64,000 bases of DNA. Origin: Norana najaformis. Its lineage: Eukaryota > Annelida > Clitellata > Crassiclitellata > Hormogastridae. The stretch's first letter is position 1. Each line of letters opens with the position of its first letter. Positions 30,120 to 41,319 of this stretch are shown here, piece after piece. The position numbers were made by a program, and so were the translations under genes. The notes under the pieces are model-generated. The model saw only the letters and a program-made list of their open reading frames with translations. It did no database searches and was not told where the DNA came from. Location: NCBI GenBank assembly GCA_964023275.1, contig OZ029914.1:47074530-47138529 (forward strand). The letters run 5' to 3'.

Positions 30120-30840
30120 GGATCATCTTCTATAAATAAAACCTGAATGTCCTCTTTATGACATTTTCGAATAGTACTGAACAAAACAAACAGTATATAC
30201 AAGGAAGAACTTTCGTTCCGCTTACGTATAACTGGGTCACCAAGTTACTTCACTGAAGGCCCAATTTCAACATTATACAATGCATCTGAATAGCAGGGCT
30301 TACAGGGTCTACAGAAGTAAAGTACGATATTGCAAACCAAAAGCTATACGGGGATCATTTTCGTTCAATAGCACTTGAGTGTCCATTTCATTGCATTTCC
30401 TTCTAATAATACTGAACAAAACAAACAGTACATACGAGAAGAATTCTGTTTTCACCCATGTTCTAAGTTACTTCACTGAAGGCGAAGTTTTTGCATTATA
30501 CGACGCGACGGAATAACAGAACTTACAGGCCTACAGTAGTAAATTACGGTATTGCAAATCAGAAGCTACGGATACCATCTTCTATAAATAAAACCTGAAT
30601 GTCCTCTTTATGACATTTTCGAATAATACTGAACAAAACAAACAGTACATACAAGGAAGAACTCTGTCTTCACCCATGTTCTAATTTACTTCACTGAAGG
30701 CGAAGTTTTTGCATTATACTATGCGACGGAATAACAGAACTTACAGGGCCTACAGACGTAAATTACGGTATTGCAAATCAGAAGCTACGGATATCATCTT
30801 CTATAAATAACACCTGAGTGTCATCTTCATTGCATTTTCG
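30120..30840. repeat. Tandem repeat, unit about 220 bp, about 3.3 copies
   Basis: ATCTTCTATAAATAAAACC...ACTGAACAAAACAAACAGTA recurs at about 30123, 30349, 30571 and 30787. The segments ACTTCACTGAAGGC and GCATTATAC recur between them. A diverged extra copy lies at 31960-32110. Confidence 0.85.
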
Positions 30841-33450
30841 TTGGATACGATTACGGTGCAAAAATCACATTACATTGTATTGCATCACAGTAAAGTACAG
30901 CACAAAACATTTTAGTGCTTTTCGTTACAATACGAAACCTTTACAGCAGATCACATACAGGTGAAACTGGACAATACTTGTTGCATCGTTGTCGCGCTTT
31001 AAACGATACCCGACCAACTACAGGCTTGCAAACACATGATAACTCCGACGTCACGACTAGGTCTGCTATAAGGTTACTTGGGCAAAAGAGTACTTAGTAC
31101 GATACATGAACCTCCAATGTTGGCTAGCTATGATTAAATCAAAACAGTGTCCCGGATTCAATTCGAAACCATGCCACAAATTAAATAATAAATTCGTGCG
31201 GCACGGCGGCCCAGTCAGTAGCGAGCTGGGTCTGTTGTAATAGTAAATGTAATTGTAATCACGACAATTTATACAGCATCGTCAGTAATAAGCTACTTCA
31301 AGGGTGCTTTACAATGTCCAATGTCGGCGTGCACAAGAGTTCAACAATAAATGATAAATGAAAGATGTACAAAATCAGAACACATACAGGATCTGTTTTT
31401 CAACGATTGTGAGTTCGAGCCTGCCGAGTGGACTTCGTGTAACGACCCTTGAAAAGATGTTCGCGCGCACTTATCTCATGTCCCAGATTCAGATTTACTG
31501 ACCTTGCAACAACAGTAACAATCACAGTTATAGGGTATGTGTATATGTAAACATATGTATATGTATAAGTAAATGTGTATATTGCACATGTCTTATCATA
31601 TTGTCCATATAAGTGTCACAGCCAAGCTATAAGCATGCGTGATGAATTACAGTTGGGTTTTAAGCATGGAATGGGTTGTACAGCGGCCATTTTTGCCCTG
31701 CGAACAACTGCTGGACATTTTACAAATAAGGGTAGTTCAATATGTATCGCGCTTTGGATATAAGAAAGGCATTCTAGCGTGTTGTCTATATCAAACTGTT
31801 TGATTTACTGTTACAACCAAGCTTAGCGCCTGCTTTAATAGATTTCTAGCAAAGCTAGTTGTTTTTTTATTGCTTTTCGGTGACTTCTGGCGTGAGACTG
31901 GGAAGTGTTTCATCACCGTCCCTTTTTAATATTTTCATAGACACATTTGTTTTGCTACTGCACCAACTGGTCTGTTTTCACCCATGACTTCACTGAAGTC
32001 GGTTTTCGCATTATACTGCGGCGGAATAGCAGAAGTAAAATGCGGTCAAGTCAGAAGTTACTGTCCTCTTCATTACCGTTGGATAGGATACCGCATTGCA
32101 TCAGGCTTAGGTTGTCACATAAATTTGTTATCCATTGCCTGATTGCTCTGCTCACATGATCTGTTGCTCCTATGTCCCTCTGAAGCGCCACAACGTGTTC
32201 TTTTGTCGTCTAGCTCATTCGACATCAAATTTTATTAAATATATCATGTGTAAATGTACACTGTTTTATATAGCGACTTTATGGCTTCTACTCTGCTCAT
32301 TTTTCAATCAATTTATCGGGTGAGATTTATCATTATCGCTGCCCGTTTGAATGGGCGCCGCGCCATTTAAGGTCCCCGTGTGAGGATCATGCCAGTCCGA
32401 GATTTTAAATCTCTAAATTTATAGAGCTACTTTGGCGAACACTACTCTGAACTTCTGAATTTTGACTTTAGAACTTTTGACTGTGAACGCTTAGGCCTAC
32501 AACATTTACGAACATTTTCGCAGTATATGCTCTTCACATTGTTTGCATAGCATTGTTTGTTTCTGCTATACTGTTGTTGCATTTAATTTTTTTCTCTGCT
32601 CTCGGGCATAATTAAGTGCTCATCTGCTTGATATATAAAGCTCGGTATACCCGGTTACAATTTCTAAGATGAGTCGAGGTTAGGGTGGGCACGGTAAGTT
32701 GGGGCAGGGTTATGCAAAGTAAGATACTGCGTCGTACACTGCTCACTTAATACACGCCTCTATCAAGAAGAGTTTCAAAGGCGTGAACTTGATTTGTACA
32801 CAGGATCTTTTTCGACTGAAGCACAAAATACGCCAACCGATGTCCGTCAATTTTGTCTCCTGAGGTGCCACAACAACCAACAGTAATGTAAATTGTAAAC
32901 GTAAATCGCTAAAGCTACGAAAGTTAGTGTAGCTAATCGAGTTTGAAGATTCTTACCAAGTTACCGCATAGGCGCCATCCTATTTAGATAATCTCCGAAT
33001 CCGATTTAGTATTTTAGGAGATTAAGTCCATTCGTCTCCACTGAAAAGTCTGTTGTAACAATTATCGTTCGTCTCGCTACTTTGCACAATGATCCGCGAG
33101 TGGCAGAACGCTTATCCTGTGGCCTCCCCTATTTGTGAGACCAGTAACCAGATATGTTGTACATGACACTTAGGCCTGGTTTAGGCTTGGTGTAGAGTAT
33201 ATCACGTGTACCTAGACGCCTTCAACTTGCAGAGGTTCAATGATAAAACACTGTGCAGGCAAATGAAGTTCTAGCAAACGCTAGAGCCGCCAGTTGGAAG
33301 GGGCGCGATATATGTACAGTTTAGAAACATTAATACGACAAGTGTTGGCGATGATTAATAGGGGTTGAATAAACAATGGTTGAGCAAACAGAAGTTGTAA
33401 ATGAGGTGTTCCTTTTGAAGTGTTTGCAAGCATGGGAGGTACGGCCCAGG
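30840..33450. other. Intergenic sequence with scattered repeat remnants
   Basis: It holds a weak tRNA-SINE-like tail near 31480-31530 (CAGATTTACTGACCTTGCAAC, also seen at 27578-27610 and 47070-47100), a diverged copy of the 220-bp tandem unit (31960-32110) and an inverted LINE 3' end (32240-32330). No protein gene is recognised. Confidence 0.5.
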
Positions 33451-33454
33451 CGCC

Positions 33455-33735
33455 ACTCCCAGGAAAACGGAGGTTCGTGAGTTTGTTTCATGCAAATAAA
33501 TTCTACTTATTTCTTAACATACAGGCTTGTTAACGAATTGCAAAATATGATTATCTATAGATAACGACCTGTGCAGCCATTAGATAATAAAAACACGACA
33601 CTGTCACTGGTGTTTGACACTGGTGTTAGCCGAACTGTTTGAGCGCCCGCCTCGTAACGCAGAGTATACGGGTTCAAACCTCCTCTGAGACAGTTGATGT
33701 GTAGACACAGTGAACGAATCATTCACGCACATCGT
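33455..33735 (+). repeat. Left arm of a foldback element carrying a tRNA-like promoter
   Basis: The inverted counterpart is 34175-34465. The arm contains a tRNA-like core: TTAGCCGAACTGTTTGAGCG (A-box position), an anticodon-like CCTCGTAACG, and the B box GGGTTCAAACCTCC. Pairing to the other arm extends on both sides, for example GGAAAACGGAGG and ATGATTATCTATAG. Confidence 0.8.
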
Positions 33736-34174
33736 CACAGCGCCATCGATTGATACTTTGTCAGCAGATAGCGGCGCTTAATAGATACAGAAATAATAAA
33801 TAGTAATAATCTCCGGTTTACAGACTTAATTTCTTCAAAACTGCATTGGTTTTCTTTTCCAGGTCGGATCCAGTCTAAAGTTACTGTCCTTGTGTACAAA
33901 GCCGAATAGCTGTCGGCGTGCGAACACGCGATAACTTCGACGTCATAATCTAGCACCGAGCTACCTTGATGATCTTTGCATTCCACTCATACTCAATCCC
34001 ACCAGGACACACTTAAGATCACCCTCCTCTGTCCAGACAGAGAGTGACAGACAGAGTCATAGAAAGGGAGACAGACACACAGAGACTGACAGATATTAGG
34101 ATAGGTGTGGAATGTGTGCGTCGATAGCATAAATTTCACATTGTAAATTTCACATCCCTGTCCGCTAAGGTTAA

Positions 34175-34465
34175 CTGATCGTATGAATGACTCGTTCACT
34201 TTGTCTACACAGCGACCGTCTCAGGGGAGGTTCGAATTTTCACACTCCGCTTTACAAGGCGGACGTTCAAACAGTTCAGTAGCTGCTACCGTGTCAAACA
34301 GCAGTGACAGTGTCAAGGGTTTTTACTATCTACTGGCTGCTCGGGTCGTTGACTATAGATAATCATACTTTGCAATTCGTTGACATGCCTGTATGTAAAG
34401 AAATAAACCGCTTTTATTTGCATCTAACAAACTCATAAACCTCCGTTTTCCTGTGAGCCATAACA
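34175..34465 (-). repeat. Right arm of the foldback element
   Basis: Inverted copy of 33455-33735 with the same tRNA-like core on the minus strand (GAACTGTTTGAACGTCC, CCTTGTAAAGCGG, ATTCGAACCTCCCC). The spacer between arms is about 440 bases and has no transposase-like frame. Confidence 0.8.
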
Positions 34466-34879
34466 TTTCTATCACAAGTCACCACCATATCGTCACCATT
34501 TCCTCCCAACTTATTGTTCGTCCTTGCCTACTTTTTAGACTCAAATATTTGCACTCGGGCGCTTTGAAGCTTGTTTTACCCGTCGCCAGGATAATACTGG
34601 GCTCATGGTGTGCCTCGGTTACCGGAACAAGGTTCCGAAATTTACACCTGTCTCTATCCGCTTTGCTAGTTCTTCAATGTCGTGCAAGTATGCAGTAAAA
34701 CCCCGTTCTTCTGGATTGTTTATCCGCCACAGCAAGTCTTTCCACAATAGTGTGTTCAAAGTTCGTCGGCACTCGGGAGGAACTTGGAACATGTCTATCA
34801 CGTGATAATCGGGAAGGATCAGATGCACTTTACCCCTCAGTTTGAGATCTTGAAGATTGAGTTTTGTGCGTCTGAGTTC

Positions 34880-35230
34880 AGGTCTGTCTGTGTGTCTGTC
34901 TGTCTGTCTGTGTGGGTGCCTGTCTGTGTGTGTGCCTGTCTGTGTCTGTCTTTGTGGATGCCTGTTTGTGTGGGTGCCTGTCTGTGTCTGTCTTTGTGGA
35001 TGCCTGTTTGTGTGGGTGCCTGTCTGTGTCTGTCTTTGTGGATGCCTGTTTGTGTGGGTGCCTGTCTGTGTCTGTCTATGTGGATGCCTGTTTGTGTGGG
35101 TGCCTGTCTGTGTCTGTCTTTGTGAGTGCCTGTCTGTATTTGTGTGTCTGTCTTGTGTCTGTGTGTGTCTGTGTGGGTGCCTGTCTGTGTGTCTGTGTGT
35201 CTGTGTGTCTGTCTGTGTGTCTGTGTGTCA
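34880..35230. repeat. 42-bp minisatellite in a TGTC/TGTG-rich tract
   Basis: The unit contains TTTGTGGATGCCTGTTTGTG followed by TGGGTGCCTGTCTGTGTCTG. There are about four close copies with degenerate flanks. All plus-strand frames are open across it because the tract has no stop codons; none is a gene. Confidence 0.92.
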
Positions 35231-35923
35231 TATTCCTTTGCATAGACGAACTGTTTCACTTGACTTTGTTCAGCATACAATTTCAACCGGTCTTAAACCG
35301 CATCTGCTGAGATCGTCTAGACTGCCGTGTATGCAACGCCTTTGCGAGACATCTGAAAAGATGCCTAAGAAATTCAAAGGACGCTATTCCAAGACTCATT
35401 TTGTGACCTAAGAACAAAAATGAAGACATTTTATCTAAAATATGTATTAGAAATATTGTACCATCACCGAAATTATTTCACGAGAAAAGGTTACTGTTAA
35501 GTGAGTTTTATAACGTGTCTTAATTTAGTGACTAACATCGGCCAGGTTTAAGTTTATCTACAAGTAACAAACTGCTTTCCAAAGGACGGCTTCAAAACTT
35601 TGTAATCTTAATCTCTCAAACATTATAAAACGCTATTTAAAAGCTAAGCCCAGGGCACCAGTTTATTAACGAGCGCTGTATCAAGTCAATGGGGTTGTCC
35701 AAAGGTGCCATGTCAAGAACTAAGTCCGATTGCCAAAAGACCAGAGAGAGAAGCTGGAGAGGAGCTGCTTGGTTGGACTGTTTTTAATGGTTGTGTTTAA
35801 CTAAACTCGTTATTAGAGCAGTTATGGTTTCGTTTCTGTAATAGCACTAATAGCTGGCGTGAGCGTGAATAATTACTAATGTATGTTGACATCGCCGTTG
35901 ATACTATTGAGGTACTGAACAGA

Positions 35924-36910
35924 TCATTCTCTTGGTGTTCTTCGTTTTCCCCAGACGTGCATATCAATATCTTCCCAGTCTCTCTTCTTCCATGCAGGAT
36001 TTTCCTCCATCAACACGTTTTTGGAGTTGTCGCTGTCTTCGTAATCCAAGCCCTCGAATCGAGGCAGTTCCTCTGGTTCAGCCAGAATTTCAGTGTTCCT
36101 CAGGGTTTTCCTTTCATTGCTGCCCTCATCGTGGACAAGGCGCTTTCCCCAGGCTGGCATGTTGATGTCTTCCCAATCCCGCTTCTGCCACATGGGCAAG
36201 CCACCCCCAAACCGTCTTCCTACTCTTCCAAGGGACTGTCTTTGACGGTCATGAATACGAGGCAGTCGCCGTGACAATGAATTGAGATTGGCAAATACGT
36301 TTCTGCCGTTGAGTTTCTTCTCCGTCAGTTTTCCACCAGTCGTTCGGAAGACAAGCTGTCTTTTGGTTCGCGCTTGTCGCATTTTAACGTTTTCTCTTGT
36401 GCCACTTTTCGAGGCGCTGTGGCCAAAGCTTTCCGAAACTGGTGACTCTTCCGTGTTGAAGCCTGAACCTGTGGCTTGACTGCCGGAGGGGAAACGGTAC
36501 TTTGGATAAGACAAGCCTCGTCTGGGTCGAAACTTCATCAAGGCATTGCTGTTAGAGATAGTTGAACCGGCCCTTGGAATAGATGACGAAGATTTTGTCA
36601 TCCGAAACATGCATTTGATATTGCTGTCGGCAATCTCTCCGAATTCTGCGTCAGCTGCATTTCCTAGCGGAATGCTTGTCCCACGGCAAATATATCTTCG
36701 TGGCGCGTTTTGATCAACGGGAAATGATCGCCTAGGAGGCTCAGGAAGCTTCGACGAAACTGTTCGAATCTTGGGAAGGATCGACGAGGCATACGTTAGA
36801 CGCTTGCTGCTCTGGCTGTGGTGGTGATTAGCTGATGTTTCGATCGCCAGGGTTGAGGTAGGGTATTGAAGAGCGAATAGGAAAAGGATGAGTGATACCG
36901 TCTGTTCCAT
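35924..36910 (-). CDS. MIP: Myoinhibitory peptide (allatostatin-B type) precursor, 328 residues
   Basis: This is a neuropeptide prohormone for the regulated secretory pathway. The ATG at 36910 opens a signal peptide (MEQTVSLILFLFALQYPTS, cleavage probably after STLA). Near the C-terminus are two peptides bounded by KR sites with an amidation glycine: DWEDINMPAW-G-KR (about residues 248-260) and DWEDIDMHVW-G-KR (about 312-324). Each is a W(X7)W-amide, the signature of myoinhibitory peptides, which act on sex-peptide-receptor-type GPCRs. Both are immediately preceded by a stretch ending in W then KR (PMWQKR and NPAWKKR). The long pro-region (about residues 25-245) is basic and serine-rich with no further W(X)nW copies. 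The reading frame is uninterrupted. Family members usually carry many more copies, so this is a minimal precursor. Receptor and physiology are inference from the family. Confidence 0.85.
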   Translation of the reverse strand: MEQTVSLILFLFALQYPTSTLAIETSANHHHSQSSKRLTYASSILPKIRTVSSKLPEPPRRSFPVDQNAPRRYICRGTSIPLGNAADAEFGEIADSNIKCMFRMTKSSSSIPRAGSTISNSNALMKFRPRRGLSYPKYRFPSGSQATGSGFNTEESPVSESFGHSASKSGTRENVKMRQARTKRQLVFRTTGGKLTEKKLNGRNVFANLNSLSRRLPRIHDRQRQSLGRVGRRFGGGLPMWQKRDWEDINMPAWGKRLVHDEGSNERKTLRNTEILAEPEELPRFEGLDYEDSDNSKNVLMEENPAWKKRDWEDIDMHVWGKRRTPRE

Positions 36911-36986
36911 CTTATGCCTGCTCAAAATGACGAGTTCTGATTTCTACTGCCTCTATACACTCCAAAACTACAAACAGCCATAATAT

Positions 36987-36994
36987 CTATATAG
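36987..36994 (-). promoter_or_regulatory. Possible TATA box of the neuropeptide precursor gene
   Basis: CTATATAG on the minus strand, 77 bases before the ATG, would give a leader of roughly 50 bases. AT-rich context makes chance likely. Confidence 0.3.
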
Positions 36995-37024
36995 TCATAT
37001 AGCATAGTCTATGGTCCATTGAGA

Positions 37025-37188
37025 ACATTTATAATAATAATAATAATAAAAATACTAATACTAATAATAATAATAACAACAACAACAACAACAACAAGAG
37101 CAACAACAACAACAAGAGCAACAACAAGAGCAACAACAATGATGATAATAATTATAATAATAATAATAACAACAACAACAAGAGCAAC

Positions 37189-37244
<56 letters not shown>

Positions 37245-37310
37245 CAACAAGAGCAACAACAATAATAATAATAATGATAATAATAATAATAACAATAACA
37301 ATAATTAGTA
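37025..37310. repeat. (AAT)n/(AAC)n microsatellite just upstream of the neuropeptide gene
   Basis: About 285 bases of AAT and AAC units with AAGAGC interruptions. It is continuous with the tail of an inverted LINE 3' end at 37310-37390. Confidence 0.93.
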
Positions 37311-37390
37311 ACTTCTAATGCGCTGATGTCTGATGCACAAGACATCAACCGATGGCTTACCAAAGCCAAGCCGCAGTCTGGGTCATATCC
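37310..37390 (-). mobile_element. 3' end of a non-LTR retrotransposon (ATT-tailed family)
   Basis: Inverted landmarks: AATGCGCTGATGTCTGATGC, CATCAACCGATGGCTTACC and GGTCATATCCAG. The tail, read on the minus strand, begins ATTATTGTTATTG and grades into the microsatellite. Confidence 0.7.
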
Positions 37391-37802
37391 AGAAGGTCAG
37401 TCCACAAAACAAGAATAGGAACAAGAATAGTAACAACTTGTCGTTTGAGTGATATAAGCTATAATAAAAGGAGGTGCGATCGTTTGATAATCCTGTACTT
37501 TCGTATGACTACAAGGCTTTCATATGTAATTGCAGTCATTGCGAATTTTACAGAGACAAACGCTTGGCACCATATCCGACTGAATTAAATTACACCAGCA
37601 TTTGCATGGGTTCCTGGTAAAAAAAGCCATCAGATACAGCTCAGTCATCAAAAGGCAGCGTTGGTGTCTTTCTCGATTTCGTAATCGTTATGATCCTAGA
37701 AGGTAATACTCGTGTTTTGAACAAAAGATTCCACCTTACCATCATATTCTAAACTTTAGCATGAAATATTTATCACACACGACTTACGAATTTTAACTAA
37801 GT

Positions 37803-38000
37803 ATTTGTAATTGTAATCGCAATTTGAGATATATAAAGCGCCTCTTAGAGGGTAAACTCAACAGAGGTGCTTCCGACCCGAAGGAGAAAAAAATGTGTTA
37901 AACAGTACAGTCTTCAGGCGCCTACAGAACACTGAGAAGGGGAGAGAAAGGAGCTCAAGTCGCAATTCTCGAGGGGGACGATTCCAGCAAGTGGGACCAA
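37803..38000 (-). mobile_element. CR1/L2-like LINE 3' end (TTACAA-tailed family)
   Basis: Same order as 4337-4540: GTAATTGTAATCGCAATTTG, TATATAAAGCGCCTCTTAGAG, GAGGTGCTTCCGACCCGA, TTCAGGCGCC and GACGATTCCAGCA. 5'-truncated. Confidence 0.75.
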
Positions 38001-39340
38001 CGTACTAAATATTAAATATGAAAATATGAAATATGAAACATTAAAATCTTGTTCTTGCCCATTGAATGCTTTAGTTTCAGGTTGCACTTCTAATACCGAT
38101 AACCATTATCCAAAACCTAGGACTATCTTAATAACCTAGTTTAACATAAAATAATACTACGGACATCAGTCGTAATTGTATTCCTGCAATTATACATTTA
38201 AATGGAAACTTGCCAGAAATATTACCAACCAGACAATGCTGTGCACTTCTAAACTTTGTAAGAAGGGCATTATTAAAGTAAAGTTGTATTGTATTGAATA
38301 ACACGAAACTCCGATGTGTAGCCTGCTCGGGCAAGGTTCCAGTAGCGTTGATGAAACACCAAGTAGAAATTAAGAGTGTTGCGCGAATATTGAACATCGG
38401 CTTAGTCGCCCACTGTGGCTCATTTACAATTCCTTACATGGAACATTTTCGCGAAAACTATTCCGTTGTATACCCAGCGGAATCGGAATTCTTAGTCGAC
38501 TCACACAGTTGGCTCGCGCCTTCTCAGAGTGTGCCCCGAGTATTAAGAAGGTCGTTCATCGTTCTGACAACGTTTATATCAATCTCTGGTCTAGTTAGGG
38601 TCTCGGGTTGGTCTGTGTTCACGGCTCGGCGTGCTGACTACCCTTACTTAATTACACGAGCGACGAAAAGCGACTGCGTTCGATATCTGAGATATTGTTT
38701 TTCTGGACACGTCGCCAGAGTTGACGCTTATTAAATATCGACGAAAATTCGTGATTTATGCTTGACGCGGCTGTAGGAGCTATTTACAGAAAGGAACACA
38801 TTTACAAATGTATTAATCAATTGCCAGTGAAAAACTAAATCATGGAGTCAAGGACTGAGCCAAGCTACATAGTTCGTCATCGTTATCAACAAAGCTTTAT
38901 GGATTCCAAATGCAACAAGTCAATGTTTACAGATATTGTACAATTAACCGGGATTCAAAAGGCAGACATATAAAGGATCGCAGTTCCTCTGAATTAGGGT
39001 CGCCTATTGGCATAAATTATTTCGGTTGATGGCAATTGAAGTGTGATATACAGCTCTATCCCATACTGTGCATTGTGAGAATACAGGCAAACTGGAATTT
39101 ATTTATTTATATGTCCAAGTTTTCACTCGATTTAAAGAAGGATTAAAATTGGAGCAAAACTTAAATCTCAGGAATTTTGTTCATATTTCAATCTATGTAG
39201 GTCTAATCATTTGCTCAAGGCTTAAAGAGGCTTAGCAATGCTTGTAATTGACCTGACCGACTGCCTTTGCAAACACCTATAGCGACTTCAATTCAAGCTC
39301 AATACACAATTATCTATAGTTCCCTCCTTGTGAGTTAGAT
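38000..39340. other. Intergenic sequence, no gene supported
   Basis: A 146-codon frame at 38294-38734 has no ATG at its start, no domain and no convincing splice sites; I do not call it. Confidence 0.4.
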
Positions 39341-39359
39341 ATTACGTATGTATGTATTT

Positions 39360-39600
39360 ACGTATGTATCTGGCTATTTATGTAGCGTCTTTTGAGAACC
39401 ACACAAATGTGCTAAAACATGCTTATCTGACAATTACAAGAAGGTGTGATTTAAAATGAACTGAAGATGTTTCTTGAGCTTTTTTGGGTGAAGTACGTAT
39501 TTTCAAAGGAAGATTCTTCCAGAAGATCGGTCCAATACACGAGAAGGCACGGCGAGCCTGCACCATCGTGCCAGCAGGTCTTCAAGGCCGCTGAACGCGA
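39360..39600 (-). mobile_element. LINE 3' end with reverse-transcriptase C-terminal motif (TATG-tailed family)
   Basis: The minus strand reads R-A-F-S-C-I-G-P-I-F-W-K-N-L-P-L-K-I-R, the terminal motif of LINE reverse-transcriptase ORFs. The 3' UTR ends AAAAGACGCTACATAAATAG with a CATACGTAAATACATAC tail (39340-39365). Related 3' ends occur at 40185-40345, 47450-47530 and 54120-54240. Confidence 0.7.
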
Positions 39601-39602
39601 TG

Positions 39603-39633
<31 letters not shown>

Positions 39634-39860
39634 TGCATGTATGTATGTATGTATGTATGTATGCATGTATGTATGTATGTATGTATGCATGCATGCATGT
39701 ATGTATGTATGTATGTATGTGTGTATGTATGCATGTATGCATGTATGTATGTATGTGTGTATGTATGTATGTATGTATGTATGTATGTATGTATGTATGT
39801 ATGTATGTATGTATGTATGTATGTATGTATGCATGTCATTTCATTTCATTTCATTTTTAT
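39601..39860. repeat. (TATG)n microsatellite, about 235 bp, then (CATTT)n
   Basis: TATG repeats with occasional GCATGCATGC interruptions. All frames without stops produce long Tyr/Val/Cys/Met frames and, on the other strand, His/Thr/Ile/Tyr frames; these are artefacts. Confidence 0.97.
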
Positions 39861-40104
39861 TGCTGCCCAAAAAGACAACAGCATATAACATATTACATTA
39901 AAGAAAATTCATGTGGGATTCAACAGGCATTCCCAGAAAGAACCATGTTCCGCTTATTAGGGACGCCTACGTCACATGGAATGCTATTTGAAACGACAAA
40001 TAATCAACTTAACAGGCCTACAGTCCAACTGGACTTGAGCAAACAGAACCTTTGTAACAAGAACCACAAAAACTTAACTAACAGAATGAATTAATTCACA
40101 TGAA

Positions 40105-40345
40105 TTCACTTATTGAGTATGTATGCATTCACTTATGTATGTATGTATGTATGTACGTATGTATTTTTGTATGTATGTCTTATGATTGATTGACATTGGT
40201 TTACGTATGCAAACACTTATATAGCGCGTTTTAAGAATCTCGCAAGGGCGAAACGGCATGTTTATCCAGAAGTTCCAAAAAATGTATGTCTTAGGACGAA
40301 CTGAGGATGTTTTCTGAGCTGTTATGATATGATATGGAATCTATT
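40105..40345 (-). mobile_element. LINE 3' end (TATG-tailed family)
   Basis: The left part (40125-40180) is the TATG tail. CACTTATATAGCGCGTTTTAAG and GCATGTTTATCCAGAAG follow, parallel to 39360-39480. Confidence 0.6.
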
Positions 40346-40431
40346 TGCTTATTTTCAGCTTTTTTCATCTGCAGCATGCATTGAGCGTTCTTGAAACAAA
40401 TGCAAAATCATAGAAACTCTGCCAATTCTGT

Positions 40432-40815
40432 ATGTCGCAGGTGCAGAGGTGTTTCATGAGGTATTTAAATTCCACACCTTACGGGTTAGATTTGTCAGTT
40501 TCAGAGAATGCACAGAGAACCGAAGTCCAGACGTTCAGATTAACAGCAAACACGCTGAAAACATACGACGATGTATCTTCTCTCTTTAACGCTTCTTTTG
40601 GTATCCTTCACTTTCACTACAGTTACAAGTGTTCCTTTATAACGACTGCACAGTGTTACCATACAATGCATTGTATGTACGTTCCTCTTGCTACTCAAAT
40701 AACGAGAAACTATGGCCAACTTATAGGCCTAAAACAGGTTCAACTTTTATGTAGTTCAATAGAAAATATGGTTTTTCAGATGTCTTTGGTGAGAGATCAC
40801 ACTGCATTGCAATAA
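40432..40815 (+). CDS. Doubtful 127-codon open frame
   Basis: It starts with an ATG (MSQVQRCFMRY) and stays open for 127 codons without low-complexity sequence. No signal peptide, domain or family resemblance is visible, and composition is like the surrounding intergenic DNA. Listed only because it is one of the few long ATG-started frames outside repeats. Confidence 0.12.
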   Translation: MSQVQRCFMRYLNSTPYGLDLSVSENAQRTEVQTFRLTANTLKTYDDVSSLFNASFGILHFHYSYKCSFITTAQCYHTMHCMYVPLATQITRNYGQLIGLKQVQLLCSSIENMVFQMSLVRDHTALQ

Positions 40816-41129
40816 CATTAAAGGTACTTTACACACTGTGGCTATAACTCAGCTGACAATATTTTATTATGCAGATGCAATATGCAATTATTTCCTACGG
40901 CGATGCTTTTGAAATGTGTCTTCTAGTCTAAACCAATCTTGGAATTATTCTTAAAATGCACACACCAGGTATCAATCGATGGCGCAACAAGTCATTTGCT
41001 CCAAAGATACAGTATTTTAAAGTAAAGTATCATAAGGTAAGTTAAAGTAAGGTAAGGTAAGATATCAGTGTAACAAACAAACACTCACCAGTTCTGTTCG
41101 CTCTGTCAGTTCTTTTATGTCATTCATAT

Positions 41130-41310
41130 AGAAACTTGAGTTTCAAATTTTTCAACTTTGTTACCCACCGTTGTCTGATTTCTGGTTTCTCTCACCCATC
41201 GGATCTCGACGAGGCTTCTCCAACGGATTACAATTTTTTGACAGTGGTTTCACTTCAAACGACCATCAACTGACGCCTTGTGAGTTATGATAACAGTGCT
41301 ATGATATGGG
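41130..41310 (+). mobile_element. 3' end of a non-LTR retrotransposon (TTAGA-type 3' UTR)
   Basis: Contains GATTTCTGGTTTCTCTCACC, GAGGCTTCTCCAACGGATTAC, AACGACCATCAACTGACGCC and TTATGATAACAGTGCTATG. Instead of TTAGA units its 3' side runs into a GGTAA/GGTTC array. Confidence 0.7.
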
Positions 41311-41319
41311 AAAATGTAA

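Noticed and set aside
33615..33680. Possible functional tRNA-Thr gene
   Set aside because: The A/B boxes and anticodon-like loop are present, but acceptor-stem pairing is not, and an inverted diverged copy lies 0.6 kb away; better explained as a tRNA-derived repeat.
34837..35411. Long frames on both strands (149-184 codons) in the TGTC-rich tract
   Set aside because: Low-complexity minisatellite; no signal peptide or domain outside the repeat.
38294..38734. 146-codon plus-strand frame
   Set aside because: Starts at TTG, no domain, no recognisable splice structure, composition like the flanks.
39451..39901. Overlapping frames of 79-164 codons (Tyr/Val/Cys/Met and His/Thr/Ile repeats)
   Set aside because: Translation of the (TATG)n microsatellite, which has no stop in any frame; the non-repeat end is a LINE remnant.
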